Origin: Winogradskyella costae
GTDB taxonomy: Bacteria > Bacteroidota > Bacteroidia > Flavobacteriales > Flavobacteriaceae
Length of the DNA stretch: 64,000 nt
Reading direction: 5' to 3'
Assembly: GCF_013403865.1 (NCBI RefSeq)
Contig: NZ_JABFDK010000012.1
Coordinates: 18,859-82,858 of the forward strand
Made by a program: the position numbers and the translations under genes. Shown one piece after another: positions 36,025 to 44,728 of this stretch. The notes under the pieces are model-generated. The model ran no database searches. It was not told the origin of the DNA and saw only the letters and a program-made list of their open reading frames with translations. Numbering within the stretch: the stretch's first letter is position 1; each line of letters starts with the position of its first letter.

Positions 36025-37617
36025 ATGAAAACAAACCATAGAACACAAGTAAATAAAGGCTTATTTCTGTCACTTACATTTTTATTATTGACAGCAAGTG
36101 GAATGCTACACGCACAAGATACTTGGACCCTTGAGTCTCAAGAAGACTGGCAAGCGAATATAGCTACAAAATCAAATTTGGAAATCACCAATGGAAAAGT
36201 AATTCCTACTGAAAAGGAAGCTGTATTCCAAAGCGCCATGAAAAAGTTTACAAAAAAAAGAGCTGCAAAATCCATTACGTTTTCTCAATCAACAGAATGG
36301 TTAAATTGGGAACAAATCCCTACTGCAGCACCAGCAAACTTAGGTGATGCTCCTGTCGCATTACAGTTAGGAGATGGAAATTACTGGATGTTTGGTAAAT
36401 ATGATACTCGAAAGAATAATAAACGACCGAATGATTTTAAAAGTAAGGATACCATCTTAAAAGGTTATGATGTGGTACTAAAAACCACACATCTTAAAAA
36501 TCAATTTGATGCTCCATCAGGATTAAAAAAATCGCTAAAGGGCTATCATGCTTGGCATAGTATCGATATGAAAAACTGGGTGCATTATGGACCTATATCA
36601 GACATGTCTTCACGTTGGGTAACTTCTGCAGAATATATTGATGGAAAATTTTATTTTTATTACGATTTTCCAAACGATCAAGATCCGCATTTACTTATTG
36701 ATGACAACTTAACTGATGGTCTTGTTGGGAAAAAGATGGGCATGGCTTTTAAAGATCCCTCAGATGGTTCTGATTGTGCAGTCATTAGAGATTTAGATGG
36801 TAATTTTCATATTATAGCTGAAGATTGGTCGCCTATTGATGCTTCTACGCATGCTTGGGATTCGCCCTTAGCAACGCATGCAGTTAGTAAAGACGGTTTT
36901 AATGATTTTAAAATTTTAAACCCTCCTGTAGATGAACGTACCAAACCAACTGGTAAATTTGCTGAATATGCACATCCGCATTGGTTTAAGGAAGACCCTG
37001 ATAACTATCCTGGAAAACCGTCACCTGTTGATATTCCGAGACAAAAAATCAAAAAAGGAGACGTCGTTGCTTTTGGTAAATACGAAATCCATGAGCCAGA
37101 ACAGAATTCTTTTGGAGATTGGGCTTCTATTTCTATTGGTGGTCAATATTATTTATTCGCAGATTATGATCCAGCAGGTAAGACTGGTGGTAAACATATG
37201 AGTGTTGCTTGGTTTACGTCTGATGATATTAATAAACAATTTGAATTTTGTGGAAATATAGGTCAAGGCCATCCAGATCCAGATATCATGTTTGCAGAAG
37301 GTAAATATTACTTGCTTACGCAAACTAGAAACGATTATGTAAGTACTGGTCCTTGGGTAGAAACCGTAGAAGTGCGCATGGGAGTGGACACTACCAATGA
37401 CGGACAAATTAATGCGTGGAGTAACTGGCAAGTTGTAAAGGAAGAGTATGATTATATAAAAGGTTTTTCTAAACAAGTTGAAAAAACACCAGCACAGTTG
37501 AATTTTTCTGACTTACCTAAAGGATATGGTTTTCAATTTGAGGTTAAAATGACGGATACTACAGAAAATGAATCTAAACCTATTCTGGATAAGGTAATTG
37601 TTTCGTTTAAGGAATAA
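36025..37617 (+). CDS. Five-bladed-propeller glycoside hydrolase, GH43/GH117-like
   Basis: An exported protein of about 530 residues. The frame opens at 35989 and overlaps the preceding gene, but the ATG at 36025 gives a signal peptide directly (LFLSLTFLLLTASGMLHAQ), so I prefer it. Landmarks: ALQLGDGNYWMFGKYD, WHSIDMKNWVHYGPISD, WVTSAEYIDGKFYFYYDFPN, DCAVIRDLDGNFHIIAEDW, and HPDPDIMFAEGKYYLLTQT. These repeated YxFxxxD and DGKxYxYY strands are those of five-bladed beta-propeller hydrolases (GH43/GH32/GH117 fold). The exact family cannot be set by eye; GH117 (anhydro-galactosidase) and GH43 are the nearest ideas, and an uncharacterised family is possible. Flanked on both sides by the GH141-like genes (25 and 30 bases), so it surely acts in the same pathway. 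The C-terminal part has an extra strand-rich tail. Confidence 0.72.
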   Translation: MKTNHRTQVNKGLFLSLTFLLLTASGMLHAQDTWTLESQEDWQANIATKSNLEITNGKVIPTEKEAVFQSAMKKFTKKRAAKSITFSQSTEWLNWEQIPTAAPANLGDAPVALQLGDGNYWMFGKYDTRKNNKRPNDFKSKDTILKGYDVVLKTTHLKNQFDAPSGLKKSLKGYHAWHSIDMKNWVHYGPISDMSSRWVTSAEYIDGKFYFYYDFPNDQDPHLLIDDNLTDGLVGKKMGMAFKDPSDGSDCAVIRDLDGNFHIIAEDWSPIDASTHAWDSPLATHAVSKDGFNDFKILNPPVDERTKPTGKFAEYAHPHWFKEDPDNYPGKPSPVDIPRQKIKKGDVVAFGKYEIHEPEQNSFGDWASISIGGQYYLFADYDPAGKTGGKHMSVAWFTSDDINKQFEFCGNIGQGHPDPDIMFAEGKYYLLTQTRNDYVSTGPWVETVEVRMGVDTTNDGQINAWSNWQVVKEEYDYIKGFSKQVEKTPAQLNFSDLPKGYGFQFEVKMTDTTENESKPILDKVIVSFKE

Positions 37618-37647
37618 AAAATCAAAACCGAATATAAGTTTCATAAG

Positions 37648-40464
37648 ATGATAAAAAATATTTTAATAGTTCTTGCCGTATTGTTTATAACAGGAAACGC
37701 TTTTGCGAAAGATATTTATGTGTCTCCTACAGGAAAAGACACTAATTCCGGAACAAAAAACAGTCCTTATTTAAGTTTTGAAAAAGCCTTACAAGAGGTG
37801 AAAAAATATGCTGGCAAAGAAGCCGTTACGGTCTGGTTTTCTTCTGGAGCATATTATCTTAATAAGACTATTGAAATAGGCAGTGATTATTCTGGAACGG
37901 AAAAATATCCCGTTATATTTTCAGCTATACCTGGAGCAAAAGTAATTATCAAAGGCTCTCAGCGCTTAGCGCATCTAGAATGGAAAGCCTATAAAAATGG
38001 TATTTATCAAACGCAAGTTCCTGAAGGATTGTCTATGGATCAATTATTTGTTAATGAAGAACGCCAAGTTAGAGCACGATTCCCTAATTATGATTATGAG
38101 AATCCACTTCGAGACGGGAAAGGATACCTTCAAGTCACAGGTGGTACAGATAAGCGTTATGATACATGGTTTTCCTATGATCCTGAAACTTTTTCAGATA
38201 AGAATTGGAGCCATCCAGAAACAGGAATTGTGCATGGTTTCCAAAGTCATAACTGGGGAAATATGCAGTACAGACTTAAATCAATTAATAGAGAACAAAA
38301 TAAAATTTTTCTTAACGAAGGTGGTTGGCAACTTCAAAGAACACATGGTATTGGAGGGAAAAAAAGCCATGCGTCTTACTATTTTGTTGAAAATATTTTT
38401 GAAGAACTAGATGTTCCTGGGGAATGGTTCTTAAATACAGAAACCCATACGCTTTACTATTATCCGATGCAAGGCGTAAAATTAAGTAACGTTAAAATTG
38501 AAGTTCCTGTTATAAAAGATATGATTCAGTTGAAGGGCACTAAAGAAGCTCCTGTAAAACATATTCAGTTTAAAGGATTCAATTTTACACAAACCAACTA
38601 CACGTTTATGGAGTCTTATGAGCCAGTTGCCCGCGGAGATTGGGCTATTCATAGAGGTGGTGCCATTTTTATGGAAGGTACAGAAAACCTGTTGATTGCT
38701 GATTGTAATTTTGAATATGTAGGTGGAAATGGTGTTTTTATGAGTGCCTACAATCGTAATAATAAAGTAACGGGTTGTCGGTTTGTGCACACCGGAGAAA
38801 GTGCGGTTTGTTTTGTCGGTTCGCCGGAAGCTGTTCGGTTTTATCAAACTTGGGATGACAGATTAATGGATGGTAAGAATTGGAATGAAATGCGTGAAAA
38901 TATGGACTTAGAAGCCGGTCCTAAAACCCCAGATTATCCAAAGAATTGCGTTGTTGAAAATAGCATTATGCACGATTTTGGTGATGTTGGTAAACAAGTG
39001 GCAGGCGTTTACATTTCTATGAGTCATAAAATAACAGCGTCTCACAATACCATTTATAATTGTCCACGTGCAGGCATATGTATTAATGATGGTACTTGGG
39101 GCGGACACCTTATCGAATTTAATGATATATGGGAAACCGTAAGAGAGACCGGAGAACATGGGCCTTTTAATTCTTGGGGACGAGAGCGACAATGGAAAGG
39201 AGGTAGAGGAACGGATGAGCATTTTATAAAGGAATTGACACGACTGGATGCTATTGACAATGTGGTTATTCGAAATAACCGAATCGCTAATTACCGCAAA
39301 TCTATTAGTGCAGGAAATTGGACGATTGATTTAGATGATGGCTCTAGTTACTATGAGATTTATAATAATTTAAATTTAGGGTCTACCATTAAACTAAGAG
39401 ATGGTATGGGACGAAAGGTTTTTAACAACATAACCGTAAGTGCGGTTCCTTTAGGTTGGCATGTATGGCCAAAAAATTCCGAAGATGAAATTTATAACAA
39501 TATTTTTGTGATCGCTGGAACTTTACCTGGAAAAACGACGCCTACAAATAACTTTATACGTGAAGTTGCTTTACCAACCGATGTTAAATGGAGTACCAAT
39601 TACGATAAAAACCTGTATTGGAATGTTAATAATCCTGAAGGTTTTAATATGACACAAGATATGAATATGGAGGAATGGAATAGGAGAGGGTATGACCTAA
39701 GTTCTATTGTGGCTAATCCTAATTTTGTGGATCCAGTAAACGGTAATTATCAAATTCAAGAGAACTCACCAGCTTTAAAATTAGGTTTTAAGAATTTCCC
39801 AATGGATGAATTTGGTCATCAAATGACACGTATTTTGCCTTTTGGAGGTGATTTTGAAAATGAGCTTGAAGTTAGTTTAGAAGCAGATATTAGAGCCGAA
39901 AAGGGTTCAAAGGTTTATTTCACCACAGATGGTTCAGAACCCAATAGGAATTCAACAGTATATTCTTCACCATTTAAAATAAAGAACTCTACCGTAATAA
40001 AGGCAAGAACTTTTAATACTAACGGCATTGCAATAGGATTTACTGCAGAAGCCGTCTTTAATAACGTAAAAACAGTTACATATCCAAGTTGGTTAAGCAC
40101 CTTAATTGCTGGTGAATTTAAGGCAGATAGTAGCAATCAGGATAAAATTACCAAATCTAGAAAAGCACTTGAAAAAGAAATACATGGCGCTTTGTTGATT
40201 AATATTGCAGACGATCCAGATTTAATAGATGCGACTGGGGGCTATAATTTTGGCTGTTATATTAAGTCTTTGGATCCTAAAAAAGGACAAATGTGGTTAG
40301 ATGGTGGACTCGATAAGGATTGGGTGATTCAAAAATTAAACAAGCATAAGATTTCAAATATTGCACATTTACAGAAGTTCCTTAAAACATATTCTGGCCA
40401 AATCGTAAAGATTACTGCGGTGAGAGATTATGGTACTAAGGTATTTGAGGTAAGCATTCCTTAA
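37648..40464 (+). CDS. GH141-like beta-helix glycosidase with chitobiase-like and PDZ domains
   Basis: A 938-residue exported paralogue of the protein at 33447. Signal peptide (about 1-20, ending NAFA), IYVSPTGKDTNSGTKNSPYL start, and beta-helix core with VNEERQVRARFPNY, NIFEELDVPGEWF, RGGAIFMEGTENLLIADCNF and WTIDLDDGSSYYEIYNN. After the helix comes a chitobiase/Fn3-like insertion (about 745-810, VYFTTDGSEPNRNSTVY and STVIKARTFNTNG), then a PDZ-like domain to the end (about 860-938, GGYNFGCYIKSLDPKKGQ and DYGTKVFEVSIP). The first paralogue lacks the chitobiase-like part. GH141 members include alpha-L-fucosidases; the two copies probably act on differently substituted fucose units. A 192-base gap follows, with a weak hairpin at about 40478-40501. 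Confidence 0.82.
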   Translation: MIKNILIVLAVLFITGNAFAKDIYVSPTGKDTNSGTKNSPYLSFEKALQEVKKYAGKEAVTVWFSSGAYYLNKTIEIGSDYSGTEKYPVIFSAIPGAKVIIKGSQRLAHLEWKAYKNGIYQTQVPEGLSMDQLFVNEERQVRARFPNYDYENPLRDGKGYLQVTGGTDKRYDTWFSYDPETFSDKNWSHPETGIVHGFQSHNWGNMQYRLKSINREQNKIFLNEGGWQLQRTHGIGGKKSHASYYFVENIFEELDVPGEWFLNTETHTLYYYPMQGVKLSNVKIEVPVIKDMIQLKGTKEAPVKHIQFKGFNFTQTNYTFMESYEPVARGDWAIHRGGAIFMEGTENLLIADCNFEYVGGNGVFMSAYNRNNKVTGCRFVHTGESAVCFVGSPEAVRFYQTWDDRLMDGKNWNEMRENMDLEAGPKTPDYPKNCVVENSIMHDFGDVGKQVAGVYISMSHKITASHNTIYNCPRAGICINDGTWGGHLIEFNDIWETVRETGEHGPFNSWGRERQWKGGRGTDEHFIKELTRLDAIDNVVIRNNRIANYRKSISAGNWTIDLDDGSSYYEIYNNLNLGSTIKLRDGMGRKVFNNITVSAVPLGWHVWPKNSEDEIYNNIFVIAGTLPGKTTPTNNFIREVALPTDVKWSTNYDKNLYWNVNNPEGFNMTQDMNMEEWNRRGYDLSSIVANPNFVDPVNGNYQIQENSPALKLGFKNFPMDEFGHQMTRILPFGGDFENELEVSLEADIRAEKGSKVYFTTDGSEPNRNSTVYSSPFKIKNSTVIKARTFNTNGIAIGFTAEAVFNNVKTVTYPSWLSTLIAGEFKADSSNQDKITKSRKALEKEIHGALLINIADDPDLIDATGGYNFGCYIKSLDPKKGQMWLDGGLDKDWVIQKLNKHKISNIAHLQKFLKTYSGQIVKITAVRDYGTKVFEVSIP

Positions 40465-40656
40465 GTGTATATGTATTATTACAAATAATATGTAATAAGA
40501 AGACTGCTAAAAGGTGTATCAGAATTCAATAATCAGATTTTTTAAGGATTAATCTTTATTTATCAAAAAATGTATGAAATTTGGAGACTAGTATAGTTAG
40601 GTGCTTTAAAACCCTATTATTTTCTAGATTCACATCTCATAATATAGATTAAAAGA

Positions 40657-41808
40657 ATGACTAAAAAAGTATTTGTTTCAGGATGTTTTGATATGCTACA
40701 TAGTGGGCATGTTGCCTTTTTTAAAGAAGCGGCAACGTATGGCGATTTATATGTAGGAATAGGTTCAGACGCGACGATAGAAAAATTAAAGGGTCGTAAA
40801 ACCATTACGTCAGAACAAGAAAGACTTTACATGATTGATTCTATAAAGTATGTAAAAGAGGTTTTCGTTAATAGTAGCTCAGGAATTTTAGATTTTAAGG
40901 AGGAATTGAAACAATTAAATCCAGATCTCTTTGTGGTGAATGAAGATGGTTTTTCATCTATGAAAGAAGAGTTTTGTAATTCTTTGGGTATTGAATTAAA
41001 AATTTTAAAACGGGTTCCTGATGCAGATCTACCTCCCCGCTCAACCACAGCTATTAGAACGACAGGGAATTGTTCATTACCATATAGAATAGACTTAGCA
41101 GGTACATGGATAGACCAGCCATACGTTTCCAAGTATCATCCAGGATGGGCTATAACCTTATCTTTAGAGCCAATCATAGAGTATAATGAACGTTGTGGTA
41201 TGTCAACATCAACAAGAAATGCGGCAAAAAAAATATGGCCACATTACTTGCCTTTTGATAAACCAGAAAAATTAGCTGAAATACTTTTTAAATTTGAAAA
41301 TACTCCTGGTTCAGCATTAATTTCAGGCGCACAAGATGCTATAGGCATATGTATGCCAGGAGTAGTTAGGCATCATTATGATAATGGGTATTGGCCAACA
41401 AAATTCGAATCCATTCATTCTGAATCTACGCTTTCATGGTTAGAAGATCATCTTTGTATGGTGCTGCTTTGGCCAAGAGCACAAGAGCTAGACCTGTTAA
41501 AAGAAACCGACATAAATGAAACTAATGTAAAATCGCTTTCTGATTCTGCAGATAAGGTATGGGACGCCATTAAAAGTGAAGATTTGGAAAAATTTGCTGA
41601 AGGATTTTTAGAATCATTTGAAGCACAAACTAAAATGTTTCCTGCAATGGTTGACCCGAAAATAAAGGCAGAGATTGATAAATATAAAGACAAAGCACTG
41701 GGATGGAAATTAGCTGGTGCTGGCGGAGGTGGCTATTTAATATTGGTCTCTGAAAAGCCAATAGAAGGTACTATGCGCGTTAATATTCGTAGAAAAGAAG
41801 TTTTGTAA
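40657..41808 (+). CDS. Nucleotidyltransferase-GHMP kinase fusion
   Basis: A 383-residue cytoplasmic protein joining two domains. Residues about 1-135 are a cytidylyltransferase-like Rossmann domain: VSGCFDMLHSGHVAFF has the HxGH nucleotide motif and PRSTTAIR is the second signature. Residues about 138-383 look like a GHMP kinase: LPYRIDLAGTWIDQP at the start and LAGAGGGGYLIL near the end are the two outer motifs, and the DLAGxWxDxP form is that of the fucokinase/heptose kinase branch. The central ATP motif (PxxxGLGSSA) is weak; PGSALISGAQDAIG sits where it should be. The GHMP part is also short (about 245 against 300 or more residues). It could make an activated sugar, act as a salvage enzyme, or be a degenerate kinase with a sensing role. 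Co-location with fucose genes suggests a fucose-type substrate, by inference only. Confidence 0.72.
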   Translation: MTKKVFVSGCFDMLHSGHVAFFKEAATYGDLYVGIGSDATIEKLKGRKTITSEQERLYMIDSIKYVKEVFVNSSSGILDFKEELKQLNPDLFVVNEDGFSSMKEEFCNSLGIELKILKRVPDADLPPRSTTAIRTTGNCSLPYRIDLAGTWIDQPYVSKYHPGWAITLSLEPIIEYNERCGMSTSTRNAAKKIWPHYLPFDKPEKLAEILFKFENTPGSALISGAQDAIGICMPGVVRHHYDNGYWPTKFESIHSESTLSWLEDHLCMVLLWPRAQELDLLKETDINETNVKSLSDSADKVWDAIKSEDLEKFAEGFLESFEAQTKMFPAMVDPKIKAEIDKYKDKALGWKLAGAGGGGYLILVSEKPIEGTMRVNIRRKEVL

Positions 41809-41884
41809 ATAATTTTGACCAAATTACTTTTTTATAAAAATAGATACTTACTTCTAAAATTGAAATTCTATTACTATAATTTTT

Positions 41885-43081
41885 TTAATGCCAAGTTATC
41901 TTAGCTTGTCTAGTTTCAGTATCAACCCAAACGGAAGCATGTTCAAATTCGCGCGTAAACTCCCAACCTGTCGTTGAGGTTCTATGGTATGCACCTTTAG
42001 GTGCGCCTAATGGTTTTTGCAATTCTAGATAATCCATTAAAGAACCATGAGCCAATTGCCATCCCCAACCATATTGAAAATAAGAATATGGCTGAGCCCC
42101 AATTAAGTAGCAAGCGTGATAAAACTCTAATTTCTCTTTAGAAAGTTTTGCAAAACGTTCATTTCTAAATTTTCCTTTGTAAAATGAAGGGTCTGAAACA
42201 GCTAGGCTGTCATACTCTACACCAATTCTAAATATAGACATTTTTCCTGCTTTAGAAATTCTAAGCATATCTTCCCAATCCTTCAATAGTTTTTCTTTAC
42301 TTAGTAAGTCATTTCCATAATGTTCAAACATATTGGCATCTATAAAAGGGAAAACATGTTGTGCAAGCTTAGCATTTGCATTGTTACCAAGCAATATTTT
42401 ATCAGGACCTAATTTTTCTTTTAATGCTTTCATCATAGTTCCCATGGCTACTTGAACGTCTTGGGCTTTATCTTGGCGTAACCATGAAAAACCATGCATT
42501 TGATCTATAAAAGCACCATCGGCACCAGAAAACTCAACGCCTTCTGCTACCGTATTTACCCACCATTCTTGAAAATTAGGATTTAAAACATCAAAATAAA
42601 AAACGTTTTTTCGCTCCTCTAATGCTTTGGTTTCAGGGTTTTCTATTAAAAACGCCTTAAGCTTTGGATGATTATTAATGTTTTGATGCGTAAAATTCTC
42701 ATTATAAGATGTAAATGGCCATGCATAAGCTGAATTAAAATAGAAAAGCACTTTCATATCTGGCTTTAACTTTTTAAAAGCTGCTACCTCATGCTTTGCA
42801 CCTAATTCTGCAGCACCTAATTGTCCTTGTCCATGCGATTTTTCAATACAAATAAAATCTGTGCGTTCTGCAATATGGTTGACTTCTTCTGAGTGTAACA
42901 CTCTTATTGGGTCACCAAACATATAATACATTGGGGTTGTTTTCCAATTAAATTTGGGATAAAATGGTTTCGTTTCAAAAGTACTACCATCACTTATTTT
43001 ATAAGGGGGTTGAACTGTTGCACATGAACAAAACAATAAAAAAAATGATAATACGCTGTTGATAACAAAATTGCTTTTCAT
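41885..43081 (-). CDS. Putative TIM-barrel glycosidase lipoprotein, GHL15-like
   Basis: A 398-residue lipoprotein (signal ending LLFCSC, with Cys20). It starts its mature part with FNWKTTPMYYMFGD and includes VLFYFNSAYAWPF, VFYFDVLNPNFQEWWV, ADGAFIDQMHGFSW, ILLGNNANAK, and FEHYGNDLL, and ends PLGAPKGAYHR...TREFEHASVWVDTETRQAKITW. The alternation of strands with conserved acids at DGAFID and MFEHYGN is what TIM-barrel glycosidases show, and the whole looks like the poorly studied GHL15 group of putative glycosidases; kinship with the fucanase family GH168 is possible but is my recollection and not shown by the sequence. The protein at 57634 is a paralogue. It is last in the 12-gene minus-strand run. 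Confidence 0.65.
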   Translation of the reverse strand: MKSNFVINSVLSFFLLFCSCATVQPPYKISDGSTFETKPFYPKFNWKTTPMYYMFGDPIRVLHSEEVNHIAERTDFICIEKSHGQGQLGAAELGAKHEVAAFKKLKPDMKVLFYFNSAYAWPFTSYNENFTHQNINNHPKLKAFLIENPETKALEERKNVFYFDVLNPNFQEWWVNTVAEGVEFSGADGAFIDQMHGFSWLRQDKAQDVQVAMGTMMKALKEKLGPDKILLGNNANAKLAQHVFPFIDANMFEHYGNDLLSKEKLLKDWEDMLRISKAGKMSIFRIGVEYDSLAVSDPSFYKGKFRNERFAKLSKEKLEFYHACYLIGAQPYSYFQYGWGWQLAHGSLMDYLELQKPLGAPKGAYHRTSTTGWEFTREFEHASVWVDTETRQAKITWH

Positions 43082-43134
43082 TAAAAATAGATATTTTTTC
43101 TTTATATAATATTTAAGGTGAATAAATTAGATTA

Positions 43135-44664
43135 TTAATCTTTTGCTTTCTTTTTATTTTTTGCTTTCTTACTTCCATTAACAGCTGTTTTTTTCCATAA
43201 AATAATATCATCCATATCATTTTCAGAAAATTCTCCTTTAGTACTTCTTCCTGTTTTTATATCTAATTCCAATTGCTTTAAAAGTTGTTCCGCAACTTCA
43301 GGACGTGTTGTATATAAGTTTGTAGTCTCGGCAGGATCATTTTCCATATCATATAATTGCGCAACAGGCATAGTGTCTAATGTTGGATCATCTTCTTTTG
43401 GGAAACTCCAACCTCCTGATCCCTTAGATAATAACAATTTCCATTTTCCTAATCTATACCCAAAATGGCCACTTATGGAATGATGAATAACGCCAGCTCT
43501 AGTACTATTGATAGCTTCCCCATGTAATGCTGGTAAAAAACTCACACTATCTTCTCCACTTTTGCTTGGCATAGCAACATCTGTTATTTCGGAAAACGTA
43601 GCGAAAATATCGGTTAAGCAAATTAAATCATTGTTTGTGGTGTTAGGTTCTATGTTATTCGGCCATTTTACAATAAATGGTATGCGATGGCCGCCGTCCC
43701 ATAAATCGGATTTTGAACCACGATAGCCTGCACTTACAATATGTCCTTTATTTGCAAGCCCTTTGATATTTGCAGCTTTAGAGGCACCATTGTCACTAGT
43801 AAAAATCACCAATGTGTTGTCTGATAATCCGTTTGCTTTTAGCGCATCAGTTATAGCTCCCACAGTGGCATCTGTTTGCATTACAAAATCAGCATAATTA
43901 CCAAGTCCACTTTTTCCTTGCCATTCTTTAGAAGGTACAATTGGTGTATGTGGAGATCCTAAAGGCACATATAAGAAAAAAGGTTTTTCGTCTTTGTTTT
44001 TTGCTTGTTGGTTAATATACTCTACCGATTTAGTTGTTAAACGCGGTAACATATTAATTACTTCATCATGACTAATTACTTTGTCATTTTCTATAACTGC
44101 TTTCATACTACCCGCGTGGTGAAAACCATGATAATAATCAAATCCTCTATGAATTGGCCCATCTGGTATCGTTGCACCTACAGGAGGTAAGTTTCTCCCT
44201 TTTTTACGAATGGTTGTTTGTGAAACAGGATCTATATATTGAAAATTCAAATGCCATTTTCCAATGATAGCTGTATGATACCCTTGGTCTTTAAGAAAAT
44301 TTCCAATTGTTGGTCGGTCTTCTTTAATTAAATCTGGAGCAAAACCAGATACGACGCCACTTTGTAATTTTGTACGCCAGCTATAACGTCCTGTCATAAT
44401 CCCATAACGCGTAGGTGTACAAACAGATGATCCAGAATGCGCATCGGTAAATGTCATCCCTTCTTGGTTTAATTGATCTATTTGAGGGGTTTTAATTTTA
44501 CTAGTTTCTGGAGCTAAACTTTGTACATCACCATAGCCTAAATCATCACAGACTATTAGAACAATATTAGGTTTCTTTGCATTTTCTTGTGCGTTTGCAA
44601 ACCAAGTAAAGGTGCCGAATAGTATTACAATTAAGCTTAGGGTATTAAGTTTTTGCTTTTTCAT
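43135..44664 (-). CDS. S1-family sulfatase (CTPTR active site), SSVCTP group
   Basis: A 509-residue exported sulfatase. Signal peptide (about 1-25, WFANA end), metal pair Asp40-Asp41 in CDDLGYGDV, active-site Cys82 in SSVCTPTRYGIMTGRY, later motif TSDNGASKAANIKG, and DGGHRIPFIVKWP. It ends with the shared GRSTKGEFSEND segment and a basic tail KKAKNKKKAKD that the others lack. Subgroup mates are at 31885, 45893 and 47422. It is the second-last gene of the minus-strand run, 53 bases before the GHL15-like gene. The lysine tail may hold the protein near the anionic polymer or membrane; that is a guess. Confidence 0.93.
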   Translation of the reverse strand: MKKQKLNTLSLIVILFGTFTWFANAQENAKKPNIVLIVCDDLGYGDVQSLAPETSKIKTPQIDQLNQEGMTFTDAHSGSSVCTPTRYGIMTGRYSWRTKLQSGVVSGFAPDLIKEDRPTIGNFLKDQGYHTAIIGKWHLNFQYIDPVSQTTIRKKGRNLPPVGATIPDGPIHRGFDYYHGFHHAGSMKAVIENDKVISHDEVINMLPRLTTKSVEYINQQAKNKDEKPFFLYVPLGSPHTPIVPSKEWQGKSGLGNYADFVMQTDATVGAITDALKANGLSDNTLVIFTSDNGASKAANIKGLANKGHIVSAGYRGSKSDLWDGGHRIPFIVKWPNNIEPNTTNNDLICLTDIFATFSEITDVAMPSKSGEDSVSFLPALHGEAINSTRAGVIHHSISGHFGYRLGKWKLLLSKGSGGWSFPKEDDPTLDTMPVAQLYDMENDPAETTNLYTTRPEVAEQLLKQLELDIKTGRSTKGEFSENDMDDIILWKKTAVNGSKKAKNKKKAKD

Positions 44665-44728
44665 GGTTATATTAATTTAGTATTGTTGTGAAATAAAATT
44701 TTTTAAAGGAATCTTTATTGTATTCCGT

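Noticed and set aside
40475..40501. Hairpin TTATTAC/GTAATAA after the second GH141-like gene as terminator
   Set aside because: The stem is only seven AT-rich pairs with no T-tract, too weak to call.
41885..43081. Firm GH168 endo-fucanase assignment for the lipoprotein
   Set aside because: The idea comes from memory of size and context; I cannot verify any family-specific motif by eye, so I kept the broader call.
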